NCBI RefSeq assembly: GCF_037975245.1
Contig: NC_092574.1
Coordinates: forward strand, 12,113,213 to 12,177,212
Length of the DNA: 64,000 bases
Source of the DNA: Apostichopus japonicus
Taxonomy: Eukaryota > Echinodermata > Holothuroidea > Aspidochirotida > Stichopodidae
Direction of reading: 5' to 3'
Below, piece after piece: positions 1 to 16,000 of the stretch; position 1 is the stretch's first letter, and each line of letters begins with the position of its first letter. The position numbers were made by a program, and so were the translations under genes. The notes below the pieces were generated by a model. It made no database searches and was not told the DNA's origin. It saw nothing but the letters and a program-made list of their open reading frames with translations.

Positions 1-888
1 AAACATCATTACTTATATTTTACTGTATCCACCCCTTTATTTGTGTGCAGTAACTGGTACCATCAAAACATCATTACTTATATTTTACTGTATACACCTC
101 TTTATTTGTGTGCAGTAACTGGTACCATCAAAACATCATTACTTATATTTTGCTGTATCCACCCCTTTATTTGTGTGCAGTAACTGGTACCATCAAAACA
201 TCATTACTTATATTTTACTGTATACAACCCTTTATTTGTGTGCAGTAACTGGCACCATCAAAACATCATTACTTATATTTTACTGTATACACCCCTTTAT
301 TTGTGTGCAGTAACTGGTACCATCAAAACATCATTACTTATATTTTACTGTATCCACCCCTTTATTTGTGTGCAGTAGCTGGTACCATCAAAACATCATT
401 ACTTATATTTTACTTTATACACCTCTTTATTTGTGTGCAGTAACTGGTACCATCAAAACATCATTACTTATATTTTACTGTATCCACCCCTTTATTTGTG
501 TGCAGTAACTGGTACCATCAAAACATCATTACTTATATTTTACTGTATACAACCCTTTATTTGTGTGCAGTAGCTGATACCATCAAAACATCATTACTTA
601 TATTTTACTGTATCCACCCCTTTATTTGTGTGCAGTAACTGGTACCATCAAAACATCATTACTTATATTTTACTGTATACACCTCTTTATTTGTGTGCAG
701 TAACTGGTACCATCAATACATCATTACTTATATTTTACTGTATCCACCCCTTTATTTGTGTGCAGTAACTGGTACCATCAAAACATCATTACTTAAATTT
801 TACTGTATCCACCCCTTTATTTGTGTGCAGTAACTGGTACCATCAAAACATCATTACTTAAATTTTACTGTATACACCTCTTTATTTG
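1..888. repeat. 65-bp tandem satellite, about 13.6 copies
   Basis: A unit beginning AAACATCATTACTTATATTT recurs every 65 bp; the anchor cytosine falls at 4, 69, 134 and so on to 849. Copies are nearly identical. They differ mainly at one internal site (TATCCACCCC, TATACACCTC or TATACAACCC), and the variants tend to alternate. Read on the minus strand each copy carries AATAAA, and the last copy runs into the stop codon of the minus-strand gene. The array continues past the left edge. Confidence 0.98.
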
Positions 889-1042
889 GCCACTTTACTT
901 TTTATGCCATTCCTCTTCCCTGTCTCTAGGCTGGCCCTCAGTTGGGCTTTTCGAACTTCATTCATTTCTTTGTTATGGAATGCTTTCCAATCGTACTTTA
1001 AATCTGGGTGACTTTCAAGGAAAGCCAGTACTTCTTTCCGAC
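882..1042 (-). CDS. Terminal coding exon of the SAM-domain gene
   Basis: After the acceptor ATTTTCAG the frame is open for 53 codons and ends at TAA (882-884). The peptide begins RKEVLAFLESHPDLKYDW and ends GIKSKVAK; it is charged and rich in Lys and Arg. It joins exon 3785-3865 through a split glycine codon (G + GT). The stop overlaps AATAAA and sits exactly where the 65-bp satellite begins, so the 3'UTR must lie in satellite DNA. Confidence 0.8.
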
Positions 1043-4000
1043 CTGAAAATGCAACAAAAATAGTAAATGCATCTAGTTAGATTACTGCACATTTGTTAAA
1101 ACTGATGAAAGGACATAGTTTGATGTGAAAGATTTGGTGTTATTATATACAAAAAAAACAATTCAAAAGATTTGTCTGGTAGCCCTTGAAAGTGAGCTTA
1201 AAAAACGATAAATAATTTTCTAAATGTGTTCTCAAAGTATGAGAATGCTAATATTACGTTTTGACAGAGAAACAATTTTTAATCATTTAGGATGGATATT
1301 TCAAATATACTTTAAAAAGTTGCAAACGTGACGTCATCTGAGCAAATGCAGATTGCGACATATCCCACGCTGCAGTTGCTACAGTAGTCAAAACAAAAAC
1401 TGTGTTTGAGTACAGATTAATTTCTTCCCTAATTTCTGGTGAAATTTCTTATAAATTAGATCTTTTTAATATATCGTTAAGCCATCATGTATGTTTTGTG
1501 ATCTTTATGTAACACAAGATAACTTTGAACAGCAGACTCTTTGTTCTGTACATTGCGCTGTTCAGCTGCAATGCGAAGAACGTTGCATGTAGGCTACTGT
1601 AAATCTGATGTTAGCAGATAAGTAACAATTGGAAAAGTTCCCTGAGTTGCAGTATAATCTTACCTGGCAATTTCATTTTTGCCTTTCTCTTGTAAAAATT
1701 TTTAAAGTGTTGTTAGACTGCAGATGTGTCCCTTCCACTCCACTTGTAATATTTGCGAACCTTTACAGGAAAAGAGGAAAAGAACACTTGACTGTAAGCA
1801 CACTTTAAATGTAGAGAGTAATGAGGCAATGGTATCAGTACTTCATTACTCTCTACATTTAATGTGTGCCAGTATATAAAATTGTATAAAGAAACTGGAC
1901 ATAAATAGCCTATTGACTGTAATGATGACTAGCAGTTAATATTTTCAACAACACTGGCATTATCCAAACCCCCTTATGACTAACACAGAACATTGCCAGA
2001 CCCAGGAGGAACATAAAAAACAATATTTATTTCTAGAACTGATATAGTATGAACTACATTTAAGTTAATTGATGATGTCACCTTATACTTCACACCTATA
2101 CAATATGTTTACCATTATCTTACTCACTACATTAAAAGGCTTCTTTGGAAATAACACTTTATTTCTATGGACTACCCCTGATGTTAAGGCTAAATTTATG
2201 GGAAACATATCTGCAAAGATTAACACTTTCAACATAACAAAGTGGAATTAAAATCATAGATATGGATGATAGAGAGAGTCAGCAGTTGCTGAAAACAACA
2301 TTTGATGGAAATGTTCATGATATCACGTCATTTCAGCCGGCCATAAAAGAGTCTTGGTAACTTTCATAAACAATATTATAACGAGGTCATGAACATGCAT
2401 ACATTTCTAGCCATATATTGGAGCTATGCTAAGCAGGAATAACCAGAATGAAAACATTTCATGGTTCCTTGCTGCTGTTCATTAGTTCCATTCATAGGGA
2501 AATTTCTAAGAAAGCCCTAGCTATGACAACAACAGCAATTCATGCACACAGAGTTTTGTTACCAAAGTAATTCTAAGCCCTGCCCTCTCATAAATTTGTA
2601 TCATATCAATTGCAACTTACAACATGTGTATAGGCTATCTGCCAATATCATCATACCAAGTTTGACGAAATTCTGACCAATAGTAGCCAAGTTATTGCAA
2701 TTTGGAGTTTTTCACATTTGACCCCATTACCTCATTAATATTCATGAAATGAGCAGCAAAATCAATAGGGTTATCCTACTCACTATGATCCACCCACCAA
2801 CTAAGTATGGTAATGATCGGTCATCTCCTTGTTGAGTTATCTGGACAAACTTTTCAAACCGAAAAATTGCTAAGCCCGCCCCCTCATAAATATGCATGAT
2901 ATCACTGGCAACACACATCAGTGTGTAAAGACTATCTACCAATATCATCATACCAAGTTTGACGGAATTCCGACTAATAGTAGCCAAGTTATTGCAATTT
3001 GGAGTTTTTCACATTTGACCCCATTACCTCATTAATATTCATGATATGAGCACCAAATCAATAGGGTTAATCTACTCACTATGGGCCACCCACTAAGTAT
3101 GGTAATGATCGGTCATCCCCTTGTTGAGTTATCGTGCATACAAACTTTTCATACCAACATATTGCTAAGCCCTCCCCCTCATAAATATGCATCATTCCTG
3201 CAACACACATCATTTTTTAAAGACTATCTACCAATATCATCATACTAACTTTGATGAAGTTCCGACTAATAGAAGCCAAGTTATTGCAATTTGGAGTTTT
3301 TCACATTTGACCCTGTGACATCATTAATATTCATGAAATGAGCACCAAAATCAATAGAGTCCATCTACTTACTATGGGTCACCCACCCACTAAGTATGGT
3401 AATGATCGGTCATCCCCTTGTTGAGTTATCGTGCATACAAGCTCAAGCGTCACACACACACACGTTTGTAATACATTCCGACCGAGGACCCCATTGTATT
3501 TTCCGTTGTTCAAATTCACGTATCCTAAACTTATCAATACCCCATACAATAGAATTCTTCCAAGGATATGGTGATTCTTTAGAGAGCACAACCGAGGACC
3601 TGGAATGCTTTTGTTCAAGTCCTCGGTCAGATAGAAAAACAAACGCACACACACATGCCAACCTGAATACATACAGGTAGGTTGCTTTTAGCAAGGAACC
3701 AAAAATGCATTATGAAAGGCACTGAATCTTTGTCATCATAGCATCTTAGTTTGTAGTTAATTATTAATATGAACACACCTTTACCAACTTCTAGCATTGC
3801 TTCATGTACCCATGCCTGGGGATTGTCATGAACATCCTTCTGGCTGTCACTACTTTCTTCTCCATCTGGAATAAAACAATAATTTACAATACAAATTTAA
3901 CCTTCAATGAGCTTCGATGACTCAAGAAATCAGATTCCCTGTTTAAGAAAAGGCAATTGTACGGCATTTATGCTTATTTTACCCATTCAACATTAAAATG

Positions 4001-7000
4001 CATAGACATCACATAAACTTTCAACTTTTTGTGCCCCTCAACAATTGACTCCCCTAAATGCCACGCCAAGTCTGAACCAATGTAGACCTCAAAAAGTTTA
4101 CACTGTTAACTGGATTGAAGCTTTGACTGTCAATTTAAATACTTAAAACATGTAAACATGTGTACAAAAAGCCATGTCATTAGTCTTACTAAGGGTTAAC
4201 TTTTTTTAAGCTATTCCAAAAAGGACTTAGTCCTCTGCTGACAAAAATCTCTAGAGAATGAGGATCACTACCACTGAAATGATAAAGAACTAACATGGAT
4301 ATTCTCAGAAATAATTTTTTGATCATTAACATAAATTATGAAAAGCAGAGGCTCAAGGATAGACTGATATCTAACAGATCAGTATTGTAATTTTTGGAAA
4401 CTCATAATGTGTGTTCTGTTGTTTGAATCTAGCTTCTGATCCAGCCTTACAAATTTCCAGGGAAACCATATGTATAGTTTTGTAAAAATTATATAGTGGT
4501 CAATGGTATCAAAGACTTTGAAGCAGTCTTAGAACACTGCGTCAGAGAATGATTGTTAATAGTAACATGGATGAGTTTGTTGATTACATCAATGTCAGTG
4601 TCAGTTCAGTAGAAAGACCTTGGTGAAGACCTTACTTAATATTAGATGAAATGCAATGTTTGTTGAGGAAACCATTACGCTATTACACATAAATCTTTCA
4701 AAACCTTTTGAAACAGACGAAAACCCTGTCATTGGTTGATAGTTAGCAATGTCATCTGTATGACCTTGCTTATAGATTGATACTACCTTAGTAACTTTAA
4801 GCTTGTCGGACATCTTGACATTTGTATCAGTAATGCTGGAGTAGGATGAACAGTTTGTCAACTGCACATGCGTAAATACACCATTAATAATATGCACAAG
4901 ATTTTGTTTCTATCAGTAAAAACACTTATAGTCAGTTGGGGTAAAAAAAAACAACCCTTTTTATAGAAGGGGAATATTTAGCCAAAGTTCCAATTTATTT
5001 TGGGTGATAGCCCTATATGTCTAGTTTATTATTATATAATTTCTGGAACCCTATGTCACTTCGCTGCCAATCAGCGCTTCATCGAATCAAGCGAATGCTA
5101 AACGAGCAAAATTTGAAGTTTGTACCACATATCCGAAACTTTCTCCTGCATACCCAGCTTCTATGATGTGGAGATTATTCCAGCAGTTACAGCATAGCAG
5201 TTAGTGATATTACACTCCCCCATGGTAGAATTACTCCAACTTCATTCACGCTTCATGGGGGGGGGCCTTGTTTTTTTTTACCCCCAAAAAATGATGCGAA
5301 TGGGGTAAAAAAAACAAGTACTTTCCGGCTCCAATGTACTCCCTACTTTGCCCGAATGGATAAATTTTTCCATAATGTTGATTTTAGAGGTTAGGCAAAT
5401 AGTTTTCATGTCTGTCATGTGTCAAAAATGTTAAATAATTGGGCAGAAGTAACTGAAATTGGCTCAACTCTAATGTTTCTACTATATTACACCACATTTG
5501 TGTAGCATCATATACACACTGTACAGTATGAATATGGCTGAGCATGACATGACACGAGCCATCCATAATTACGAATTAAGACAATTTCACAATTTTTTTC
5601 CATTTTCATGTAAAGGTAATAGCTCATACTTAGATGTAATTATATGCAAACATGATTTTAAGATACATTCATGAAGAAAATAGCTGTTTTCTAGCATTGT
5701 TTTTTTTTACCCCGGCACTGTTTTTTTTTACCCCGAATTAAGCAAATTTTGGGGGTAAAAAAAAAAACAACATTTTTCTCAAAAAAACGACACTTTCCAT
5801 TTACAAAATAGTTATTTTTGTTAGATTCTCTTGAAGAGAATCCCACTCTACACACTTGAACATTGCAACCGAAACAATACAGGTCTCTTACTCATCAATT
5901 TTTAGAGCAAACTTTAGGTAAATTGTTTTTTCTTACCCCACTTGACTATAATTATTCTTCAATTTTCATTTGGTCACAATTAAAAAAATTATTCAGAGGC
6001 CAAAATAATTATTAACTAAAATGAAACTTACATGTATTTTCATCATAGGATAAGGGATATGAAGCAGAACTTTGGTGTTTCTTTAAAATATTGTTAAGAC
6101 ATCCATGATAAATAAAAGCAAGAGCACCAATGGTGCATAAACTAATACTAAGTAATGTGATATTTATTTAGAGGAGATTGCATTTGCAAGGTCAATGTAG
6201 AAAGGTGGGTGGTGGGGGGGGGCGTAAACTTTCAGACAATGCACAACAATATACAGCAAATTAATACTCTAACCGAGTCTGCAAAAAGAGATATTTGTGG
6301 AAAAAAGCTTTAACAATCTTAAAGTGGTAAAATGTACTTAAATACAACAGTTTTTCTTAAATTTTTAACTTTCATTTTGATTGGAAACTTATTTTTAGTA
6401 AACATTTTCACTGCAATGTTTATGCTCCTCTCTATAAGCAATATAAATTCACATTACTGAAAAGGAAATGAACTCAGATCAGGTCAACAAAATGTAACTG
6501 AATACTGTGGTTCGTGCTGTGGACCGGCAATAATGACCCACTTACCAATTAAAGGCTCAGTTCTGATCAGTTTCAACTCAACTAGTATTAAAGGCATGTA
6601 ATGTGATATGATTACCAGGCAGACCATGAATTGGCAAACACCATGGCCTTGTTCACATATTCAGATTACAATCACATGTAAACAGTGAGAGGAATAATCA
6701 ATCAACTTAACTGATTCCCTCTCATGCACACTAATGTGTATTTGACACAGGCTGTGGTATCAGGGAGTTGTTCCATAACAACTCCCTGGTGGTATATGGC
6801 TGTACTATGACTATGTACCTATCAGTTGTAAGAGGGACTCAGTGACATCCCCCTCACCCCTGGAGTGGTGCATTAAATGTGCATCATGTCCAAAGATTTA
6901 TGTGACTAAGGCATCCGTCAAAGTGGACATTTGGTGCACCATTACAACTACAATAAGTGTGTCAAGGTGCATCAATGTGCCACAAAGAATCTTTCACGGG

Positions 7001-10000
7001 CAGCAAATGGTCAGTCAATTAATGTAAATTTGATGTGGGTCAACGACATGCATCAATGTATCAAATTTACTATGCAAGGATGTGTCAAATGTCCAGCTTA
7101 ATTTTAAATTTTAAATAATTTTAAATATTGAGGCACCTATCCTGTGGGTCCGAGGGTGCATCATACAATTGATAGGTCCATTATATAAACCTACACCTGA
7201 AAAAGTTCTAAATGCATTAACTTATGGTGACAAATGTAAAGGTACCCCAAATAGATCCTGTCCAAATGAAAATTTCTGAACATGCTAAATAGGCCATTAA
7301 CCTATGATAATTTTGACCAACCGTCACCATCAACCATTTTTAACGTGAGAAGGGAAGCATATTTTGTGTGTTGACAAAAACCCCTGATAATTATCGACCC
7401 CTAACTGACCTGTGACCTCAACTTTCTTGAATACCACTGATGCTACCTTACTTGATAATCACTGTACAAGTTTCTTCGTTTATCCACCAAGGACTAAGCA
7501 ACATATATGTATTTTTTTATAGGTGGATCAATAGTCACATAGGATAGAGCTGCAACATGGCTATAGCTCAAACTAGTATGAGCTAAAAACTAGCCAATCA
7601 AAACTCATGCCATCCATGCATTATTCTCACATATAACTGTGTTGCTAGAAACTCCCAGACTGCGTAAATACCTACTGTACATATATGTGTAGGTGTACAC
7701 GAGAGTGTGTACCTCATGTGCAGTCAATGTGCTCTGTTTATAAACACCGCAACTGTCTCAATAGCTGGGTTGAAGGTTTCTAATTTTAACTGTTTTTTAT
7801 TAGCTTCATACTTTTGTTATGTTAGTTAATTTTGATTTGTGTAAAAAAACATGATTACAAAAAACAGAAATGGAAGCAATGCAAGTTTTCCGTTTCAGTT
7901 GGTAGGTTCCAGTATTCCCATTCGTTTGATGGACGCAATCATGGGAAATGGGTTCCTCTAAAAATCCAATAGTTAGTAAGACGGTTCCCAAACAACTGCC
8001 CCCTGGACGATTCCCACCCGGACGATTCCCACCCGGACAATTGCAAAGCCCGACAATTGCCCCTTGGACAATTCCCACTCCGGACAATTCCCACCCATGA
8101 CAATTTTCCCCCGGACAATCCCCCTCCACGGAAATTTCCACTAAGACCCCCAGTAGGGCAATCATTACATTTCATAACATTTTGGACCCCCCCCCATGGA
8201 AATTCCTGCACATGCCCCTGAAAATCAATCACAAGTAAATCAAAAGTTTAAAAAGTTACATTTGGTAGGGATGAGTTGTATATAACTTAACTAATATCAC
8301 CTCAAAAATTTGCCCCCTTCGTGAACGTTTACAGCATCTTTTTCAGTGGCCATATGCTTGCATCCACATGTGTAATTTTTTGACAGAACTAGCATATTGA
8401 GCATTTATGCTGTGTTAGATTTTGTGCAATTTGAATGCATAGTTGATGGCTAGACCAGAGAAACGTTCGCACGCTTCTCGTGCACTAGCTAGGTTGATAC
8501 GCTCATAGTAGAGCGGGAGCCCAGAGGGTTTGGTTAGCTGGGAAGGTAACCAATTGCCTGGTACATCAAATTGTTCACAGTGCATTCCTGTATATGAAAC
8601 CAGACGACTGGCAAACTGGCTATTTTGGGTGTGGCTGGGAGAGCAAGTTTAAGGTCACCTATTAGCTAACCTAGATCAGCTTTCGTGGTAACCACATCAA
8701 AGTAAGTACAATGTGTCAGGTATGGCCCCAAGAGCAACAAATGGCCATTGCCAATAATTATTGGTGGTGGGGTACACCTGCCAGTGATCAATAATTGACC
8801 CCTCACAGCTGACCTAGGTCAGCTCATGAGGTAACCACTTGAAACCTACTGGAAATGTTGGTTAGGACTTCAGATACAAGGGATGGGCATTGCCAGTAGT
8901 TTTTATTGGTGGCTTACTCCTGCCAGTAGACCCCCAAAATGCCCATCCCCCATTGACCTAGATGAGCTCATGATGTAACAAGTTGAAAACTTACTGGAAA
9001 ATGATAGGTATCACTCATATGTTAGGGATGGGCATTTCCACTTAATTTATATTGGGGGGGGGGGTCCCCCTGCCAGTAAACCCACAAAATGCCCATCCCC
9101 TCATTGACCTAGGTCAGCTCATGAGGTAACCAGTTGAAACCTACTGGAAAATGATAGGTATCACTTCATATGCAAGGGATGGGCATTTCCAGTAATTTAT
9201 ATTGGTGGGGTACCCCTGCCAGTAGACCCTCAAAATGCCCATCCCTTCTAGACCCAGGTCAGCTCATGAGGTAACCAGTTGAAAACTACTTGAAACTGAT
9301 TGGCAAGACTCTATATGTAAGTGATGGGCATTTCCAGTAATTTCCATTAGTGGGGTACCCCTGCCAGTAGACCCCCAAAATGCCCATCCCCTCATTGACC
9401 TAGGTGAGCTCATGATTTAACCAGTTGAAACCTACTGGAAATGATAGGTTATACTTCATATGTAAGGAGGGGCATTTCAGTTACAAGAGATATCACAACT
9501 TTTGACAAAGCAGCCATTGTGTTATTCAAATTTATTAAAACGTGATCTTCAGTGTTTTGTACTTTGTGTGAGCAGAAAACTACCATATTTTATTTTCTCA
9601 ATGAGTAAGAATCAGCCCAAAATCTGTAATAGCTGTGTACACACACAATGCTACACACTCATCACTCATAATGGCATTGAGCTATGTGTGCTTCTGGAAG
9701 TCACAGTAACTATAAAATCACATCACAAGGCCATTAACCTTGAAACATTTATGGGCAGCATACTCCTGCAGTGTTAGGTGCTAGAGCTGAAAACTCACCA
9801 GTTACATGCAACTACTTAGCTATGTAGCCTATATAGAACCCAGCTATGTAGACATTGGCCATGTACAAGACAAAGTACCAGTATTGAGCTGTAGTACTTG
9901 AATCTAGGATTCTGGGGACTTTTCTCATTTTTATTACTCTTAACTGGTTTTCATATCCCGTTTTATAAATATGTACATTCATGTATTTATACTGGGTTTT

Positions 10001-13000
10001 CATAAATTTGAAACTTGGATGAAAGAAGACAATTAGGTCAGGAAATATGGTCATGAAAGCAGTGGTTATAATCCAAATTCCTTAAACTGTTTTATAACCA
10101 CCTTAGAGGAAATTTACTGGGACATTCAGTCATTGTGTTCATTTAGATGAGAACAATTTGGAAAAAAAAGGCCTCAAGGAAGTACTTTCTGAAGCTTCTA
10201 GCAATTACAGCATGCTATAATTTTGTGCCAATACAGAAGTTTCTTTTAATGAGCTTCATGGAGGATGTGCCTTTTTTTTCATTTTGTAAATCCTTTTGAG
10301 AGTGTTAGAACCTCTGGCAAGTTTTGTAGTTGTTACAAAAAGGATTTGATTGAAGGGGAGGGGGGGGGGGTTGGGGAATAAGGTCCTTTTAACGATGCAC
10401 AATCCTCTTGGCTCATACACGTACAGTACACCTTATAATACTTGTCCAGTCTAAGTAAATCTTAGTAGCTGGAAGACAAAGCTTGAATATTCAGGGAATA
10501 TTTTTCTTTTCTTCTCTGTGATTTAAAACTGGGTCTAGAATTGGTTTACTTTTGAAAATTTGAATGGAAAATGGTCTCACACACATTGAACCAATTTCTA
10601 TTAAATTAAACATTATATTCACTATTCACATTTTGTATATGTGCATGTATTGTCCACAATCTTTTAACTTTTTGCATATTTGGAGTGTGAAAGAGTGGGA
10701 CATTGCCAACCAGTTCTCATTTCGCCAGATATCCTGCTTTGATACAAAATTAATTAACCACAACTCTGCAACATGGAGGATGACAAAATAAAGACAACCT
10801 CTCACAGAAATTGTCAACATCTACTGTACTAACATCATAATTTTCCGGACAGTGGGCATGCTGGTCACCTTGTGACAATACTGCAACTGTTAAGAAATAA
10901 TGAAGTTTTTACTATCAAATTCATGAACAGGAAAATTGCACCATTTAATGACATTTTAGGAGCTCTACAAGATTTCAAATCAAAATTGATATTTGAGATC
11001 TGTCCAATTATGAAAATTTTAATTTTATTCCCTATCTTCGATATGGGTGACAATGTCCCAGGATGATTTTCTCCCAACTACTAGTATAAAATAATGCTTA
11101 AGTGAGTCATTTAATATGTGAGATGTGATGTGGATGTACAGTAAGTGAGATGAGGGAAAATATATAAATCGGCTACCATCAGTCAACCAGAGGTGTCGAT
11201 ATTAATGGTATTTTTGTGAAGGTGAACACCTCAACAATCAACTAGAGCTGGATTCTTGTTCTACATATGTGAAATAATCTTGTTTGCTTTGGGGCAGATG
11301 ACTTCACCTTGCATGATGGGAGATAAAGCATATCAGAGATTTTAGGGCTTAGTTCCATTGCCACTAATCAACATACAAATAGATTAAATTTAAAGAAATG
11401 TAAACCATAGGGCAACTAAAAAATGTGTGGAAGGAATTTCTTCCTACTTCGTAACCTTCAATGGATATAACATCTTCTTCCCCAAATTCACACATAACCA
11501 TTTATGCTCTCCTGTTCACAAATTCGAAAAATGAAGTAATCTTAATGCGGGAACAACTGTAAAATTTGGTCTTAACTTGTCATTTTCTTGTTACAAAGTG
11601 AGAATTTGCAAAAAGCAGTGATCATGTGATACAAATTGATTTGTGACATTATCATAATAAATGGCATCTTGCAGTGATACAGTATGAGTGATACAGTATG
11701 AGCCTAGTTTATTGTATTGCACTGCACTTTGACAATGTTTACTTTGACCCATCAGTGCTATACTCCACTGAACTGGGTACCCTGAATATGCATGTGAAAA
11801 GAGACTAAGGGTTGGATGGGCATGTTATGTTGGTTTATGACCAGGATTCAAGGTTATGTGTGCTACCTTTCACACTCTGTGCATGTATGTTGTCTAGGTT
11901 CCTTCAAATAGGGGATCCAAAATTGAAAAAAGACAAGGATAATCTCTTTTTTGCAGTATATATACCTGTTAGATAAAGGGTATCTAAATATACACCAATT
12001 TTTTGCTGTACCATGGCCCATCCAGGCAGCAGCCAATAATGGTCATGTGGCCCACATATGATTCATTTATATGGAAAGAGAGCAGGATGATTCTCTAAGT
12101 GAATTACAAAGTGGTAAATGTTTCATATACATACACAGGTACACACACCAGGCGCAGATCCAGGGGATGCCCAACCAGGCTGATTGAGTCCCCTAATTCT
12201 GTGTGTGCATAATTGTAAATTATTGTACATTGGATTTTTTTGGTGGGTGGGGTAGAAGGGCTCCTCTTTTACAATTTTCTGTGAGATAAACCCCAGAAAT
12301 CCCCCTCCCCCCTTCAATGTAGACAAGCTGTCAGTGCTCTCATGTGATGTCCTAAAATGATCCCCCTCTTTCATAAACCCTGGATCCACCACTGCAGCAT
12401 GTTATTACTATATGTTGCCAGCATTTTTTGCCAGGAATTTAAAGGGTGTGAAGACTCGCGCACAAGAAAACGTCTAATGCCGGTTATCTGACCTAGTATC
12501 GAATGAGGTATAACAGAAGTGTTAGACACCACCATCGATCACAGAAAATACACACACACAGCTTGCTACCATTGGTAATTAGACACAAGTGTATGTCAGT
12601 CAGTGCATACAGCTGCGGTCAATAACCAAAGCACAGTGTACATGCAATACAGCGATGGACATCTCAGGTCCAGCTAAAGATAACAACGTATCAGGTTTCA
12701 TTACTGTACTGTCTGCATTTTGCAGCGACACAAACAAAACGTCACTTGCAAGCAACGGAAAGTTAACTTTCTCAGATGGCTGCACGCGGTTTGGGGCGAG
12801 TCTCGATCAATGCCTTTAAAAAGAATTAAAGCAATAATCAGGCATTAAGCCCTGAGAATTAGCCTTCTTATATGCATACAGTATGTGACTGACTTTTACT
12901 GCAAAGAGACTGCATAACACATGCACTCAAGGTATTGAATTATATATAGTTGTAATCTGCACTTCAAATTGTCTGTTTACATGTAACTCACCCCCCTCCC

Positions 13001-16000
13001 ACCCACATCCTCTACCCGACCCTATATCAGAATAGAAAATGAATGTGAACCAGTGCATATATACATGTACAGTGTGTTCTATATGTGTGTACATGTTTAG
13101 TACAGGTTAAACTAATTTAAATATATATATTAAAATATAACAGGTTAAATTGCTTAAACATTCAGTTTATACACCCCCCTCCCACCCACATCCTCTACCC
13201 GACCCTATATCAGAATAGAAAATGAATGTGAACCAGTGAATATACATGTACAGTGTGTTCTATATGTGTGTACAGGTACATGTTAAGTACAGGTTAAACT
13301 AATTTAAATATATATATTTAAATATAACAGGTTAAACTGCTTAAACATTCAGTTTATACTATAAGTCTTTTAATTTAGTGAATTATAGCAGAAGCAGACA
13401 CTACATTGCAAGTAATATATTAATATGACATTGAAATATGCACAGTATTGAATTGAATGACCAGTACATACATGTACAGTATGTACTGTACATGATTGCA
13501 TGCAAACAGTAGGACTATGCATTTATTGTGCTTGGTGTAAAATAACACTGTACTGAACATGTATACATAGTTCACACTGTACATGTATAGTGTGTACTAT
13601 ATGTATAGTGTGTACTATATGTACTACATATGTACACTGGTCAACTTCATTTTAAGTTACAAAAGACTTTTAACTTAGTGAATTATAGCAGAAGCAGACA
13701 CTACATTGCCAGTATATAATATATTAATATGACATTGAAATATGCACAGTATTGAATTGAATCACCATTACATGTATATATGGGGGTTTTTTTGTCTTTT
13801 TTTGTCATTACGTATATATAATATGATAATTATTTAAATAGTATCATGTTATCTTAAATGTAACATAGTTTATTTGTGTGTGCAATTCATTTTTTTTTCT
13901 TTTCTTATATTGTTGGGGGGGGGGGGCGGCGGGTCTGCCTCTAAAGAGCCTCGGCTTTCTCAGACCTCCTCCACTTGTCACATACATTTTGTTCTATTAT
14001 TTTGTAATACCTTTTGAATGTGGAAACAAATAAATGAAATGAAATGTACAGTGTGTACTGCACATGATTGTGGACAGTGGAACTGTGTTTTTATTTAGTG
14101 CTTGGTGTAAAATAACACTGTACTGAACACACATATAAAGTACACACTGTGCATGTATGCACTGGTACACATTCATTTTCTATTCTGATATAGGGTTGGG
14201 TAGAAGATGTGAGTGGAAGGGGGGGGGGTTGGGTTATGCATGCATACAGACAATTTGAAGCAGAAGATTACCATACCAAATAATTCAGTATGCCTTGAAT
14301 GCATGTGCTATGCAGTCTCTTTGCAGTAAAAGTCAGTAATATACTGTATACAATGATCTGCATATTGCACTAGGGGAGGGTGTTGGGGGGGGGGGTGTTG
14401 GGGGGAGGGAGTCAAAGACAGAACACTTTTAATAAATACATTTCAATAGATTCTAATAATGTTTAACATGGTCTCCTTGAATGAAGATCTATACAATGTT
14501 ACTAGTGCTATCTCCCCTTGTATGCATGTTTCTGTAGGGCTGATGTTACTCTCATATATGCCACTTTAAGCTGCTCATCAGAGCATTAATAACTAATATA
14601 AAAGATGTTTTAGCCCATTCTTTGCATCATAACTATACATATCTTACTAGTTTTGTATTAAAAACCAAAAATAAACCTTTTAATTGTGACCGAATTTGAC
14701 CTTGAAATACCCAAAATATTGGTAAAATGTGATATTTGAGGTTTGCATAAGTTCACGCCCATCTTTGGAGAAATATCGAAGACACTTCCTCTTCACACCA
14801 AACTGCTATTGTCTGTTCTACCAAAAATTTCTAATTAACTTGCAAGAGCCAGCTCGAACAGGAACTTTCTGACCATGCATCGCAACAGAGTTTTTCCAGC
14901 TTCCTCTACGTGATAAACTTACATTTACTCTATACAGTAAACTGTACTTTGTTACTTTGCATTTTACTTTCTACAGTACACAGCAGTATTGAATAAATAG
15001 GAAAGCTCATGAGAAAAGATTACCTCTAGAGGCAGCCTAGGATTTTAAAGTACATCACTTGGCAGTAGGTAGACGCTACGACATATGACTTTAAAGCAGT
15101 ATTTTGCGTCCTTTTCTATGATTTTTTTCAACTTCACTGACTCCACTATGCCATAACGACATACATAATTAGCTTATCTACTTAAATCTTACTTCAAATG
15201 GTGGCATAAAAGTCGAAAAATTTGCAACAATTTGGCTACAGGTCATAACTAAACCTGCATCTCTGATTGGTTGAATTCAAACTAGTGGGTTTGGGGAACT
15301 GAATGCGATTAATTTTGTATGTGGAATGCTCGCCAACTAACGTTGTTGGCAGGGAAAAACTTGGCTAATATCTTAGTTTGCTGTTTTGTGATTTGATGTA
15401 TGTAAAAAACTTGATGGACATGTTAAAAGAGTAGAAAACGGCGACCAAACGCAAAATGCTCATGAATAAATATACTATTCACTGATTGGTGGAATTCAAA
15501 GTAGTGGATTTGGAGATTGAAAACTTTGTTGAGGACACTTCTACTCGTTATCGCCATAAATCGTTAATTACTCGCTAATTAATGCTCTTGGCAGGGTGAA
15601 ACTTGGATGGTATCTTAGTTTGCTGTTTTATGATTGATACATGTAAAAAAATCGATGCACATGTTAAAAAGGTGGAAAAAAGCGACCCAACGCAAAATAC
15701 TGCTTTAAGGGGAAATGCAAATACCCCTTGAGGAGAAATACAGTGTGGTAAAATTTCCTGTAGGAAACTGTTTACTGGTTATGTGCAGTGTAAAATGGGG
15801 ATGAGGGGACGATGGGAATAAACCATTGTCACTCTGTCACTCTCAGGTACAGTATAGGTGCTGTATATTAGAACTGGAACATCAGCAAAGTTACTGCCTA
15901 ATTGGGTATAAAGCGCCAAGATATATTATAAGCGCAGTATATTCACTTCAACTATAGGTCTGGAACTTATTTGTGTTCAGTTGCAAAGTTGTTCAATAAA